Shown here: positions 14,706 to 22,520 of the stretch, piece by piece
Position numbering within the stretch: position 1 is the first letter of the stretch
Layout of the letters: the number at the start of each line of letters is the position of its first letter
Source: Micrococcales bacterium 31B
Lineage (GTDB): Bacteria > Actinomycetota > Actinomycetes > Actinomycetales > Dermabacteraceae
Reading direction: 5' to 3'
NCBI GenBank assembly: GCA_022803075.1
Contig: JAFFTF010000010.1
Coordinates: forward strand, 17,634 to 60,690
DNA length: 43,057 nt
Made by a program: the position numbers and the translations under genes
Notes under the pieces: generated by a model
What the model was told of the DNA's origin: nothing
What the model saw: the letters and a program-made list of their open reading frames with translations, nothing else
Database searches by the model: none

Positions 14706-15598
14706 AGGTACTGTTGGCCGGCGCGTCCGGAATGATCGGCACCGAGGTAGCCCGCGCCGCGAGGTCCGCGGGCCACGAGGTGCGCAGCCTCGTGCGGCGC
14801 GAGACCACCGCACCCACCGAGTATCAGTGGGACCCGGCCAACCGCCGCCTCGACGGCGCGGCGCTGGAATGGGCCGACGCGGTCATCGGTTTGAGCGGGG
14901 CGAGCGTGGCGCGGGTGCCCTGGACCGACGCGTATCGCAAGGAGATTCTGCGCTCCCGCCTGGACACCACCGAGACGCTTGCGAGGGGCCTCGCGGACGC
15001 CGAGGAGCCGCCGCTGGCCTGGGTCAACGCGTCTGCCTCGGGTTTCTACGGCAATCGACCCGGCGAAACCCTCACCGAGTCGAGCCCGGGCGGAGATGGC
15101 TTTTTGGCTGATGTCTGCGCGCAATGGGAGACCGCAAGCGAAAGCGTGGCCGACCGGTTGCGGGTGGTCAAGGCGCGCACGGGAATCGTGATAGGTGGCC
15201 ACGGCGCCATGCGCCCCCTAGTGCTGACGGCGCGATTCGGTGTCGCGGCGCGAATGGGCCGCGGCAGCCAGCACTGGCCATGGATCTCGCTGCGCGACGA
15301 GGCCGCCGCACTGCTGTTTCTGGCCACCGAGTCGACCCTGCGCGGCGCGGTCAATCTCGCGGGGCCAACGCCCGCGACGAGCGAGCAGATCACGCGGGGC
15401 GTCTCTATCAAGCTGCGCCGACCTCACCTGCTGGCGGCGCCCGAGCCCGTGCTGCGGTTTGTGCTGCGCGGAATGGCCGACGACATGCTGCTCTCGGACC
15501 AGCTCGTGGTGCCGGAGAAGCTGGTGGCGGATGGGTTTCGATTCACCGACGAGACCTGTGATGCTGCGATCGCCGCTGCGCTCGCCACGAAGGTCTGA
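14702..15598 (+). CDS. TIGR01777-family epimerase (YfcH/SulA-homologue type atypical SDR)
   Basis: The 298-residue protein has 'MKVLLAGASGMIGTEVARAARSAGHEVRSLVRR' (Rossmann), then the family signature 'WDPANRRLDGAALEWADAVIGLSGASVA', 'WTDAYRKEILRSRLDTTETLA', 'WVNASASGFYGNRPGETLTESSPGGDGFLADVCAQWE', 'RTGIVIGG.GAMRPLVL', 'GRGSQHWPWISLRDEAAALLFLA' and a C-terminal DUF1731-like domain 'P.LLAAPEPVLRFVLRGMADDMLLSDQLVVPEKL'. These proteins are NAD(P)-binding and widespread, but their reaction is not established. ATGA overlap couples it to the M81 gene. Confidence 0.93.
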   Translation: MKVLLAGASGMIGTEVARAARSAGHEVRSLVRRETTAPTEYQWDPANRRLDGAALEWADAVIGLSGASVARVPWTDAYRKEILRSRLDTTETLARGLADAEEPPLAWVNASASGFYGNRPGETLTESSPGGDGFLADVCAQWETASESVADRLRVVKARTGIVIGGHGAMRPLVLTARFGVAARMGRGSQHWPWISLRDEAAALLFLATESTLRGAVNLAGPTPATSEQITRGVSIKLRRPHLLAAPEPVLRFVLRGMADDMLLSDQLVVPEKLVADGFRFTDETCDAAIAAALATKV

Positions 15599-15675
15599 CG
15601 CGGCGCGAACGAACGGCGCTTGAACATAAATGGACAGTAAAAGGTCATTCGCGCGAAAATCGCCCCAAAGTCAGC

Positions 15676-15713
15676 CGCCCCCCACTTGCAAACATGCAGG
15701 TGAGGGGCGTTTT
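15676..15713. terminator. Bidirectional hairpin between TIGR01777 gene and tRNA-Arg
   Basis: A 15-bp stem with few mismatches (15676-15690 with 15695-15709) is followed on the plus strand by TTTT, so it should stop transcription of the M81/TIGR01777 operon. It lies just beyond the 3' end of the convergent tRNA-Arg and may serve that gene too, although the minus-strand side lacks an immediate T-run. Confidence 0.75.
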
Positions 15714-15716
15714 CGG

Positions 15717-15789
15717 TGCCCCCGGCAGGATTCGAACCTGCGACCAAGAGATTAGAAGGCTCCTGCTCTATCCCCTGAGCTACGGAGGC
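15717..15789 (-). tRNA. tRNA-Arg (TCT)
   Basis: On the minus strand the cloverleaf reads acceptor GCCTCCG/CGGGGGC, D-arm 'GCTCAGGGGATAGAGC', anticodon loop CTTCTAA (anticodon TCT) and T-arm 'GCAGGTTCGAATCCTGC'. The anticodon stem GGAGC/TCTCT has a C-U mismatch next to the loop and a G-U at its base, weaker than usual. CCA is not encoded. Confidence 0.93.
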
Positions 15790-15842
15790 GGGCGACACTA
15801 GTGTAGGCGATCTGCGGCCATGCTTGAGGGGCCGGTCCGCAT

Positions 15843-17165
15843 CTAGAGGGCGCTGGGCTTGCGCTCGCGAATGAGCGCCGCTGCTCCCTCCACGAGGGTG
15901 CCCAGCAGCGTGACGCCGGCGATGAAGCTAATGCCCACGATCGAGGTGAACGCGTGCCTGAAGTCAAGCACGGCGAGGCCCGCAGAACTGGCCATGACCA
16001 GCAGTGACATCACCAGGAACACGCGACTTCGCGGGCTGCGAATGGCGCGGAACTTCACCATGCCGAGCATGAACAGCATGATGCCCAGCACGAGCGGCAA
16101 GAGGGCTCCGGGCTCCGCGTGCTCACCCGTGCTGGCCTCCAGCCCGGCTGAGACCAATACCAACCCGAAGACCGGCAGCAGTAGCCCCGACGCGTACAGG
16201 TTGCGGGCCACGTCGGCGGCGCCCGACGCGCTGCTCACGAGGTGTTCGTTGTGATGCGCGTGGCGCTGAAAGTAGAGCCAGCCGAGGCTCGCCGCGATGG
16301 TCAGGCCCGACACGAAGATCGCGATAAACGACGGCACATGGTCGACGTGGAGGGCCGCGCCCGTCGCGGAGGCGATGATGATCTCGCCGAGCACGATGAT
16401 GAGAAAGAGGTGAAAGCGTTCCGCCAGGTGCTCGGGGTTGATCGTGAGCAGGTCGGCGGTGAGCCCTCGCTGGTGCATCTCGTCGAGGGCACGCTTGCGC
16501 CGTTCCTGGGCGCGGCGGGAGGGCTCGCGGCGAGACCGCGGGGCGCCGTGGTGTCGGGCGGCGTCGTCGGCGCTGCGGTAACGTGCGAGCAGCGACCCCG
16601 ATTCGAGGCCCAGCGCCACGGCGCAGACCGCCGCAAAGATGCCAACGTGGTGGGTGAACGCCGCGGCGATGAACAGCGCGGCCGTGATGGCGTAGGTGCT
16701 GCTGATGCGGTGTACCCAGAGGTTGCGCACCCGCGAGAAGGCCCGAAAGTTCAGGATGGCGAGCAGTAGGCGCGTGCCCGCGAGGCCCGCTCCGATCATC
16801 GCAAAGTGTGATTCGAAGGCGGCGTCGAAGCCGATGCCGATGAGGGCCATCGGCGCCGTGGCGACGAGCAAGGCGATCACGTCGAATCGGCGGCTGGCAT
16901 CGCCCCAGCGGTTGTAGAGCAGCGTGAAACCAATCCAGGACCACCACAGCAGCAAGAACATCAGCAGGCCAAGCGCCATGAACGCGGACGTCGGGTGATG
17001 ACCGATGTTGGCGGCGAGTTTGCCGATCGAAAACACGATGACGAGGTCGAAATACAGTTCGACCCAGGGCACCGGCTTGGCACCGCCGGACTCGTGGGGC
17101 TGGTTTGCCTCGTGGGGATGGTCTGCCTCGTGGGGGCTGGGTTGGTCGGACGCCTTGGTGCTCAC
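15843..17165 (-). CDS. Low-temperature-requirement A (LtrA) family membrane protein
   Basis: The product has about 440 residues. It begins with a hydrophilic His/Pro/Glu-rich tail containing a repeated PHEA(D/N) motif, then the LtrA signature 'VPWVELYFDLVIVFSIGKLA' and a long series of hydrophobic helices (about ten, for example 'LGLLMFLLLWWSWIGFTLLYN', 'IIVLGEIIIASATG', 'SFIAIFVSGLTIAASLGWLYF'). 'AERFHLFLIIVLGEIIIA' is the second conserved block of the family. LtrA was named from a Listeria cold-growth gene; its biochemical role is unknown. A basic cytosolic segment (about residues 195-245) separates the two halves. I chose GTG 17165 because the frame upstream lacks an ATG and looks non-coding. 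Confidence 0.88.
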   Translation of the reverse strand: MSTKASDQPSPHEADHPHEANQPHESGGAKPVPWVELYFDLVIVFSIGKLAANIGHHPTSAFMALGLLMFLLLWWSWIGFTLLYNRWGDASRRFDVIALLVATAPMALIGIGFDAAFESHFAMIGAGLAGTRLLLAILNFRAFSRVRNLWVHRISSTYAITAALFIAAAFTHHVGIFAAVCAVALGLESGSLLARYRSADDAARHHGAPRSRREPSRRAQERRKRALDEMHQRGLTADLLTINPEHLAERFHLFLIIVLGEIIIASATGAALHVDHVPSFIAIFVSGLTIAASLGWLYFQRHAHHNEHLVSSASGAADVARNLYASGLLLPVFGLVLVSAGLEASTGEHAEPGALLPLVLGIMLFMLGMVKFRAIRSPRSRVFLVMSLLVMASSAGLAVLDFRHAFTSIVGISFIAGVTLLGTLVEGAAALIRERKPSAL

Positions 17166-17331
17166 CCTGGCATGGTAGCCCACGTCTACGTGGGGTTTTG
17201 CCGCTAGAAGAGTCCAGATGCTGCAGTCAATACACGCAGCTACGGGATTCGTGAAAATATGAGTACGTTTTCTGCCTGCGGTTCGGCTGCAGGCGAGGAC
17301 CTCAATTGCCGCAATTCTGCATGGAGGAAAC

Positions 17332-17955
17332 ATGGCTGATTACACTCTCCCCGAACTCTCGTATGACTACGGAGCACTCGAGCCCGCGATCTCGGGCACC
17401 ATCATGGAACTGCATCACTCCAAGCACCACGCAGCGTACGTGACGGGTGCCAACGCGGCGCTGGAGGGTCTGGCGGAGGCGCGCGAGGGCAACAACTTCG
17501 CGACGATCAACCAACTGCAAAAGAATCTCGCGTTCAATCTGGCCGGACACGTCAACCACACCGTTTTCTGGAACAACTTGAGCCCCGACGGCGGCGATAA
17601 GCCCGAGGGTGAACTCGCCGCCGCCGTCGACGAGCAGTTTGGCTCGTTCGATGCGCTGCGCGCGCAGTTCTCGGCTGCAGCTCTCGGCATTCAGGGCTCC
17701 GGTTGGGCGATTCTCGCCTGGGAGCCCCTGGGCAAGAAGCTCATCATCGAGCAGCTCTACGATCACCAGAGCAACATGGCTGCGGCGGGTGTCCCCCTCT
17801 TATTGCTGGACATGTGGGAGCACGCGTTCTACCTGCAGTACCGTAACGTGAAGGCCGACTACGTGGCGGCATTCTGGAATATCGTCAATTGGGCAGACGT
17901 GGCTGCCCGCTTCGAGAAGGCGCGCAACCAAACTGAGGGTCTCATCACCCTCTAG
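17332..17955 (+). CDS. sodA: Superoxide dismutase (Mn/Fe family)
   Basis: The 207-residue cytosolic enzyme dismutes superoxide to oxygen and hydrogen peroxide. All four metal ligands are visible: His28 ('[12 protein letters not shown]'), His76 ('[12 protein letters not shown]'), Asp160 and His164 ('[15 protein letters not shown]'). '[12 protein letters not shown]' and 'YDHQSN' are the other family blocks; the His145 of the latter is at the position known from actinobacterial Fe- or cambialistic enzymes, so metal preference should not be assumed from the gene name. Start ATG 17332 follows GGAGGAAAC, the best ribosome-binding site in this region. It is divergent from the LtrA-like gene and ends at a long-stem terminator. 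Confidence 0.96.
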   Translation: MADYTLPELSYDYGALEPAISGTIMELHHSKHHAAYVTGANAALEGLAEAREGNNFATINQLQKNLAFNLAGHVNHTVFWNNLSPDGGDKPEGELAAAVDEQFGSFDALRAQFSAAALGIQGSGWAILAWEPLGKKLIIEQLYDHQSNMAAAGVPLLLLDMWEHAFYLQYRNVKADYVAAFWNIVNWADVAARFEKARNQTEGLITL

Positions 17956-17977
17956 TTCGAAATCTCGATTCTGAGTT

Positions 17978-18028
17978 GTGAAGTTCCCGAGGTTACGGTG
18001 AAAATGGCAGGTAGCCTCGGGATTTCAC
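17978..18028 (+). terminator. Long-stem terminator after sodA
   Basis: GTGAA-TTCCCGAGG (17978-17992) pairs with CCTCGGGATTTCAC (18015-18028) around a loop that can extend the stem with TTAC/GTAG. The T-tract is poor, but length and position just after sodA support termination or 3' protection. Confidence 0.6.
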
Positions 18029-18126
18029 GGCCCAAACCGCTACGCTTGGCAGCGTCTTGGGCACGAGCCAGTTGGCTTGTGCCCGCAGCGGTGCACTCCT
18101 AAACAATCTGATCAGGTGGTTATTGC

Positions 18127-19725
18127 ATGTCGAACTCGACACCCGGTTGGAGCCGTCGCCTGCCTGTGGCACGTACGCGCGAAATCTCGTTTGAGCAACT
18201 CATTGGCGTGCGCTCGGCCCTGGGCGACCTCAGTTTCCCCTTCGATTTTGTTGGCGCCGACCTCTCCGAACATCGACGCGACCAGTTGATGATCCAGCTC
18301 GACAATCACCTCCTCGCGCGTCGCGAGCACCCCGATGCCCCCATGCTGGCCGTGATTGGTGGGCCCACCGGCTCGGGTAAGTCGACCCTCGTTAACTCGC
18401 TTTTCGACGCCGAACTGGCCCACGCGGGCGTCCTGCGCCCCACTACGCGAACTCCTGTCGTGATCTATCACCCCGCCGACGAAGACAACCTCGGCGCCTA
18501 CCTCGACGATCTCAGCCTGGGCTTCGCCGACGGCCGCGAGATTCGCCTAGACCTGGTGAAAAGCAACAAGTTGCGCCCCGGCATTGCCCTGGTCGACGCA
18601 CCCGACATCGACTCCATCGACGTCGAAAACCGCATGCTGGCAGCCCAGTTGCTAGGCGCCGCAGATATGTGGATCTTCGTCACCACCGCCAACCGGTACT
18701 CCGATCGCTCCGTGTGGGAGGCGCTGGGTGACGCCGCCTCGCGCGGGGTCGCGGTCTGCGCCGCGCTGAACCGCGTGGACCCCCGCTACACGGGCGAAGT
18801 GAAGAACGACCTCGCACAGTTGCTGCGCGAGGCGGGAATGGGCTCAACGCCCCTGTTCGTGATCCCCGATTGTGGCCCCCACACGGTGCGCCTCACCGAG
18901 GACGTCGTCGCGGCGATTCGCAACTGGATCTTCGCGCTCGGCGGCGACGCGCACTCGCGCGAAATGATCGCTCGTCGCACTCGCGAGGGCGCCATGAAGT
19001 GGCTGCCGCGCGCGGCCCGCGACCTCGATCGTGACATGGAAGAACACATCGATCGCTACCACATGCTGCGCAAGGCGGTCGAAGAGGGCTCGGAACTGTG
19101 CCGCACGGCTCTGATCAACACCGCCATGACTCCGTCGGTGTTCACCGAACGCACCGCGGCAATCTGGGATAAGTGGAAGACACAAAAAGACGACGACATC
19201 CTCTCTGAGGTGCGTAATCAGCTGGCGAGCGACCTCTCCGACTCGATCGCCATCGAGTTGTTGGGTGCAAACCCCGAGGTCGACCGCATCTGGGACGTCG
19301 CGCAGGGCTTCGAAGTGCCCGAACGCGTCGAGCAGCGCATTACCCTGAACCAGCTGCGCAAGATCGCGTTCCAGGTGGTGCACGAGGTCTTTGACGACAT
19401 TGAGAAACTCGCGCGCACGCTTACCGGCGGCACGGGCGTCGTCAACGAGGCCGCCCTGCTGGTGCTGGCCACCGCGGGCGACCATGAACCCACCACGGGT
19501 GCATCGAACGATGTTCTCGAGATCGCCGACGAAATTTTTGACGCTCTGGGCGACTCCGCAGACACGGTCATCGACGAAGCCCGTCGCCTGCTTGAAAATT
19601 GCGCCGCCACGCTGTCGCGTGTTCCCGGCCAGGACTACACCAATGCTCTAGATGACCTCGACATCATCGAGGACGCGCCCGAGAAACTGCGCCGCGCGCT
19701 GGCCAGTATCATTGAGGGCAACTGA
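18127..19725 (+). CDS. Dynamin-like / YfjP-type GTPase A
   Basis: The 532-residue protein has a GTPase domain: G1 'GGPTGSGKST' (Lys85, Ser86), G2 'RPTTRTP' (near 104-110), a degenerate G3 'VDAPDIDS' with DAPD instead of DxxG (157-160), and G4 'ALNRVD' with NRVD in place of NKxD (215-218). The remaining 300 residues are helical and charged, without membrane segments. This pattern (RPTT switch, long helical C-terminus) fits bacterial dynamin-like or YfjP-family proteins, which remodel or stabilise membranes. Start ATG 18127 follows AGGTGG. A second GTPase begins 26 bases downstream, so they probably form one operon and may assemble together. Confidence 0.82.
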   Translation: MSNSTPGWSRRLPVARTREISFEQLIGVRSALGDLSFPFDFVGADLSEHRRDQLMIQLDNHLLARREHPDAPMLAVIGGPTGSGKSTLVNSLFDAELAHAGVLRPTTRTPVVIYHPADEDNLGAYLDDLSLGFADGREIRLDLVKSNKLRPGIALVDAPDIDSIDVENRMLAAQLLGAADMWIFVTTANRYSDRSVWEALGDAASRGVAVCAALNRVDPRYTGEVKNDLAQLLREAGMGSTPLFVIPDCGPHTVRLTEDVVAAIRNWIFALGGDAHSREMIARRTREGAMKWLPRAARDLDRDMEEHIDRYHMLRKAVEEGSELCRTALINTAMTPSVFTERTAAIWDKWKTQKDDDILSEVRNQLASDLSDSIAIELLGANPEVDRIWDVAQGFEVPERVEQRITLNQLRKIAFQVVHEVFDDIEKLARTLTGGTGVVNEAALLVLATAGDHEPTTGASNDVLEIADEIFDALGDSADTVIDEARRLLENCAATLSRVPGQDYTNALDDLDIIEDAPEKLRRALASIIEGN

Positions 19726-19751
19726 CCAGTTGATAGGTATGTGACATTTAC

Positions 19752-21266
19752 ATGACACCCCAGCAACAACTTCGAAGCGACATTGACTCCCTGGAGGCCT
19801 TGCTCGACGATCACGAGGCCCGCTTCGACCCGTCCACCGTCGGCGCCGTGCGCGAGACGCTGCTGGACGCCCGCGAACGCATCGACCGCTCCAACGGTCG
19901 GGTGGTGATCTGCCTCGCCGGGGCGACGGGCTCGGGAAAATCATCCACCTTTAACGCGATCACCAAACTTGATTTCGCGGCCGTTGACGTGCGTCGCCCC
20001 ACGACGACGCAACCCAGTGCCTGCGTGTGGGGCGACCAGCCCGCCAACGACCTGCTCGATTGGCTGGGCGTGGACCCGGTGCGCCGGGCTCGACGGGAGA
20101 GCGTGCTCTCGGAGGACCAGGACGACCTGCTGGACAACGTGATCCTGCTCGACCTCCCGGACCACGATTCGCGCGTGATCGAACACGCTCGCTTCGCGGA
20201 CCGCCTCGTGGGCCTCGTCGACCTCGTCGTGTGGGTGGTCGACCCCCAAAAGTACGCTGACGACGCCCTGCACACGCGCTACCTGCGCACCCTCGGCGGG
20301 CGCGACGCGCACATGATCTGCGTTCTCAACCAGATTGATCGCCTCACCGAGGAGAACATCGAGCGGTGCAAGGCCGACATCAAGAACATCCTGGCCGACG
20401 ACGGACTCCCCGACGTCGAGGTGTATGGCATCTCGGCACTCACGGGCGAGGGGATTCCCGAGCTGCGGGAGATTTTCAATGAGCATGCGGCGCTCGCGAA
20501 GGGCCCGAATGGGCGCATGCGCACCGAGATCCGCGTTGCAGCGCGCCGCCTGCTGGGCGACCTGGCCGCCGTGGAACCCGACGTGGAGCGCGCCAAGGAG
20601 GATCCCAACCTCCTGAACACCGTGGCGTCCATTGCCGGTGCTGAGCGCACCAGCGCCGCCATCGAAATCGAGTTCGTGCAGCGTTCCATTCAGGCCACCA
20701 AGTGGCCCCTGAACCGTGCGCCCTCGAAGATTACGCGCGCGCAATTGAAGCCCACCCGCGTGGGCACCGCCGAGGTGACCCGCATCGAGGCGGCCTCCCG
20801 ACAGGTGCGCGACGAGATCAACATGGGTTTGCCGATCAAGTGGCAGTTGCCCACTCAGGACCGCAAGGTCGTGCAGCGAGCGGTGGAATCGATCCCGAAT
20901 GTGGTCAAGATCGACCCCAAGTTCACCGACCCCAAAGACAAGTGGTCGTCGTACCGTGCTCAGCACTTTGCGATGCTCGGCGTGGCCGGTGTCGGCGTCA
21001 TTTTCGCCATCGTGTTTGCGGCGATCCAGCTGGTCTGGGGGATTCCCCTCGGCATCCTGCTGGCCGCGGGCGGTCTCGTCGGCGGTTGGATGCTGGGCCG
21101 CAAGGGCGCGGCGGAGGCCGAGAAGGAGGGCGCGCGCGTCCGAGCCCGAGCCGAGGAGCAGTGGCTGCCACAACTTAAAGACATCGCGTCGGAGGCACTG
21201 GGCGACGTTGACACCCTGGTTGACCTGCATCGACGGGTGCGAGAGCAACTTAGTCGCCTCGCGTAA
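19752..21266 (+). CDS. Dynamin-like / YfjP-type GTPase B with two C-terminal membrane helices
   Basis: The 504-residue protein has G1 'GATGSGKSS' (Lys63, Ser64), G2 'RRPTTTQPSACVW' (81-93), G3 'LLDLPDHDS' with DLPD (134-137), and G4 'VLNQIDRL' (193-196), followed by 'VYGISALTGEGIPEL', a G5-like SA motif. The C-terminal half is helical; near residues 407-450 two hydrophobic segments 'FAMLGVAGVGVIFAIVFAAIQLVW' and 'GILLAAGGLVGGWMLG' form a membrane hairpin, then a charged tail. Start ATG 19752 is preceded only by a weak ribosome-binding site, consistent with coupling to GTPase A. Actinomycetes such as Streptomyces carry an adjacent dynamin-like pair (DynA/DynB) acting at division septa; equivalence here is unproven. 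Confidence 0.85.
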   Translation: MTPQQQLRSDIDSLEALLDDHEARFDPSTVGAVRETLLDARERIDRSNGRVVICLAGATGSGKSSTFNAITKLDFAAVDVRRPTTTQPSACVWGDQPANDLLDWLGVDPVRRARRESVLSEDQDDLLDNVILLDLPDHDSRVIEHARFADRLVGLVDLVVWVVDPQKYADDALHTRYLRTLGGRDAHMICVLNQIDRLTEENIERCKADIKNILADDGLPDVEVYGISALTGEGIPELREIFNEHAALAKGPNGRMRTEIRVAARRLLGDLAAVEPDVERAKEDPNLLNTVASIAGAERTSAAIEIEFVQRSIQATKWPLNRAPSKITRAQLKPTRVGTAEVTRIEAASRQVRDEINMGLPIKWQLPTQDRKVVQRAVESIPNVVKIDPKFTDPKDKWSSYRAQHFAMLGVAGVGVIFAIVFAAIQLVWGIPLGILLAAGGLVGGWMLGRKGAAEAEKEGARVRARAEEQWLPQLKDIASEALGDVDTLVDLHRRVREQLSRLA

Positions 21267-21279
21267 AGGGCAGAGGGGC

Positions 21280-21312
21280 GGGGGCCGTCATGTGTGTGAC
21301 GGCCCCCGTTTT
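21280..21312 (+). terminator. Terminator after GTPase operon
   Basis: An 11-bp perfect stem (21280-21290 with 21297-21307), loop TGTGTG, then GTTTT. Strong intrinsic terminator. Confidence 0.9.
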
Positions 21313-21343
21313 CGTGGGCGCAGTCCGCGCCACGTGGCTCGCT

Positions 21344-22006
21344 TTAGACGCGCCCGGTGGCGAGCCGCATGAGGTCGGAGTCGATGTTGATTCCGAGTTC
21401 GGTGCCTCCCGCACTGCCGTAACTGTGCTGGTAGCTCGACCACGTGTCACCCCGTAGGGTGTCGCGGATCGAACTCGCGAGCAGCGCGGTGAGCTCGGCC
21501 GCGGCGCGGTCCACGCGCTCGCCCAGCCCGTTGCCCCAATCCTCGGGAGCCGCAAAGAGCGAGGTGGGGGCGGTCACGGCGCGCAGGTAGGCGAACAAGC
21601 CCCGCAGCTGATCGTCAATCACGAGGGCATGGCGGGCGCTGCCCGCCGTCGCCGCCAGCAGCACGGGGGTTCCGATCAGCACGTCGTTATCGAGGGTCTG
21701 AAAGAACGAGGTGAGCAGGCCGCTCGGGCCGGCCTTATAGACCGGTGTTGCGACGATCAGCGCGTCGGCATCGCGTACGGCGTCCAGCGCGGTTTGCAGG
21801 CTCGGCGAGACGAGCTGGGTCACGAGGGCGTCGGCGATGTCGCGCGCTTGCATGCGCAGCTCGACCGTGCGCACCACGAGGCGTAGCTCGTGCGCTTGGC
21901 CGTGAGCTTCAACCCGCGCGGCGGCGCGCTGTGCGAGCAGGGAGGTGCTTGAGGGGTCGCTGGTGCCTGCTGAGACGATGACGAGGTGCTTCTCGGTGGT
22001 GGTCAT
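21344..22006 (-). CDS. NAD(P)H-dependent FMN reductase (LLM-partnered, CE1759-like)
   Basis: The 220-residue protein has a flavodoxin-like NADPH:FMN reductase fold: 'HLVIVSAGTSDPSSTSLLAQRAAARVEAHG' (phosphate-binding S.G..S.SS), 'DADALIVATPVYKAGPSGLLTSFFQTLDND' (the conserved TPVYk.s..G..K.f.D block) and 'GTPVLLAATAGSARHALVIDDQLRGLFAYLRA'. It should supply reduced FMN to a partner. It is the last gene of a minus-strand operon: an LLM-class oxidoreductase, a MarR regulator and this reductase. The pairing of such a reductase with an LLM protein matches a known actinobacterial two-component arrangement (named after Corynebacterium efficiens CE1758/CE1759). The start is ATG 22006 after AAAGGCAG. 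Confidence 0.88.
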   Translation of the reverse strand: MTTTEKHLVIVSAGTSDPSSTSLLAQRAAARVEAHGQAHELRLVVRTVELRMQARDIADALVTQLVSPSLQTALDAVRDADALIVATPVYKAGPSGLLTSFFQTLDNDVLIGTPVLLAATAGSARHALVIDDQLRGLFAYLRAVTAPTSLFAAPEDWGNGLGERVDRAAAELTALLASSIRDTLRGDTWSSYQHSYGSAGGTELGINIDSDLMRLATGRV

Positions 22007-22024
22007 ATCTGCCTTTGAACGGTT

Positions 22025-22495
22025 CTAGTGGTCTGTTGGGGGCTCAGCGGGCGCGGGGCCCGCGGCCAGGGCGGAGGCGATGCGGCGCAGTTCGCGTTGG
22101 TCGTCACCCGTCAGTGCGGCGTGGAGTTCGCGGGCAACGCAGCGCGCGTGCGCTCGCCCCACCCGGCGCTGCACGTCTCGGCCGAGCGCGGTGAGCGAGA
22201 GCCGCACGGCGCGCCCGTCGGTGTCATCGTGGCTGCGTGCGACGAGGCCGCGTGCCGCGAGCCGATCGACGAGGCGAGAGAGGGCGGGCTGACTCAGCAG
22301 CACTCCGGACTGCACCTCGCCGAGGCGCAAGGGAGCGTCGCGTTTGGCGAGGGTGTACAGCACGTCGTACTCGCGCATGCTCACCTCCTTGAAGGTGCCG
22401 TCGGCGGCGAAGGCCGCGGTGAGCCTGTTGTGGGCCGTCAGGACCGCCTCCCACGCCTCATTGGCGAGGCGAACATCCATGCGCTGTGGTGACAT
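22025..22495 (-). CDS. MarR-family transcriptional regulator
   Basis: The 156-residue protein shows the winged-helix MarR pattern: 'LTAAFAADGTFKEVSMREYDVLYTLAKRDAPLRLGEVQSGVLLSQPALSRLVDRLAARGLVARSHDDTDGRAVRLSLTALGRDVQRRVGR', including the recognition helix 'LSQPALSRLVDRL' and the wing 'DTDGRAVRLSLT'. No Cys is found in the sensor region, so it probably senses a ligand rather than thiol oxidation. It lies between the LLM monooxygenase and FMN reductase genes (gaps 25 and 18 bases) and likely represses the operon through the palindrome at 23755-23776. Confidence 0.92.
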   Translation of the reverse strand: MSPQRMDVRLANEAWEAVLTAHNRLTAAFAADGTFKEVSMREYDVLYTLAKRDAPLRLGEVQSGVLLSQPALSRLVDRLAARGLVARSHDDTDGRAVRLSLTALGRDVQRRVGRAHARCVARELHAALTGDDQRELRRIASALAAGPAPAEPPTDH

Positions 22496-22520
22496 TCTCG
22501 GTATCGCTTCCGTTGAAGGT

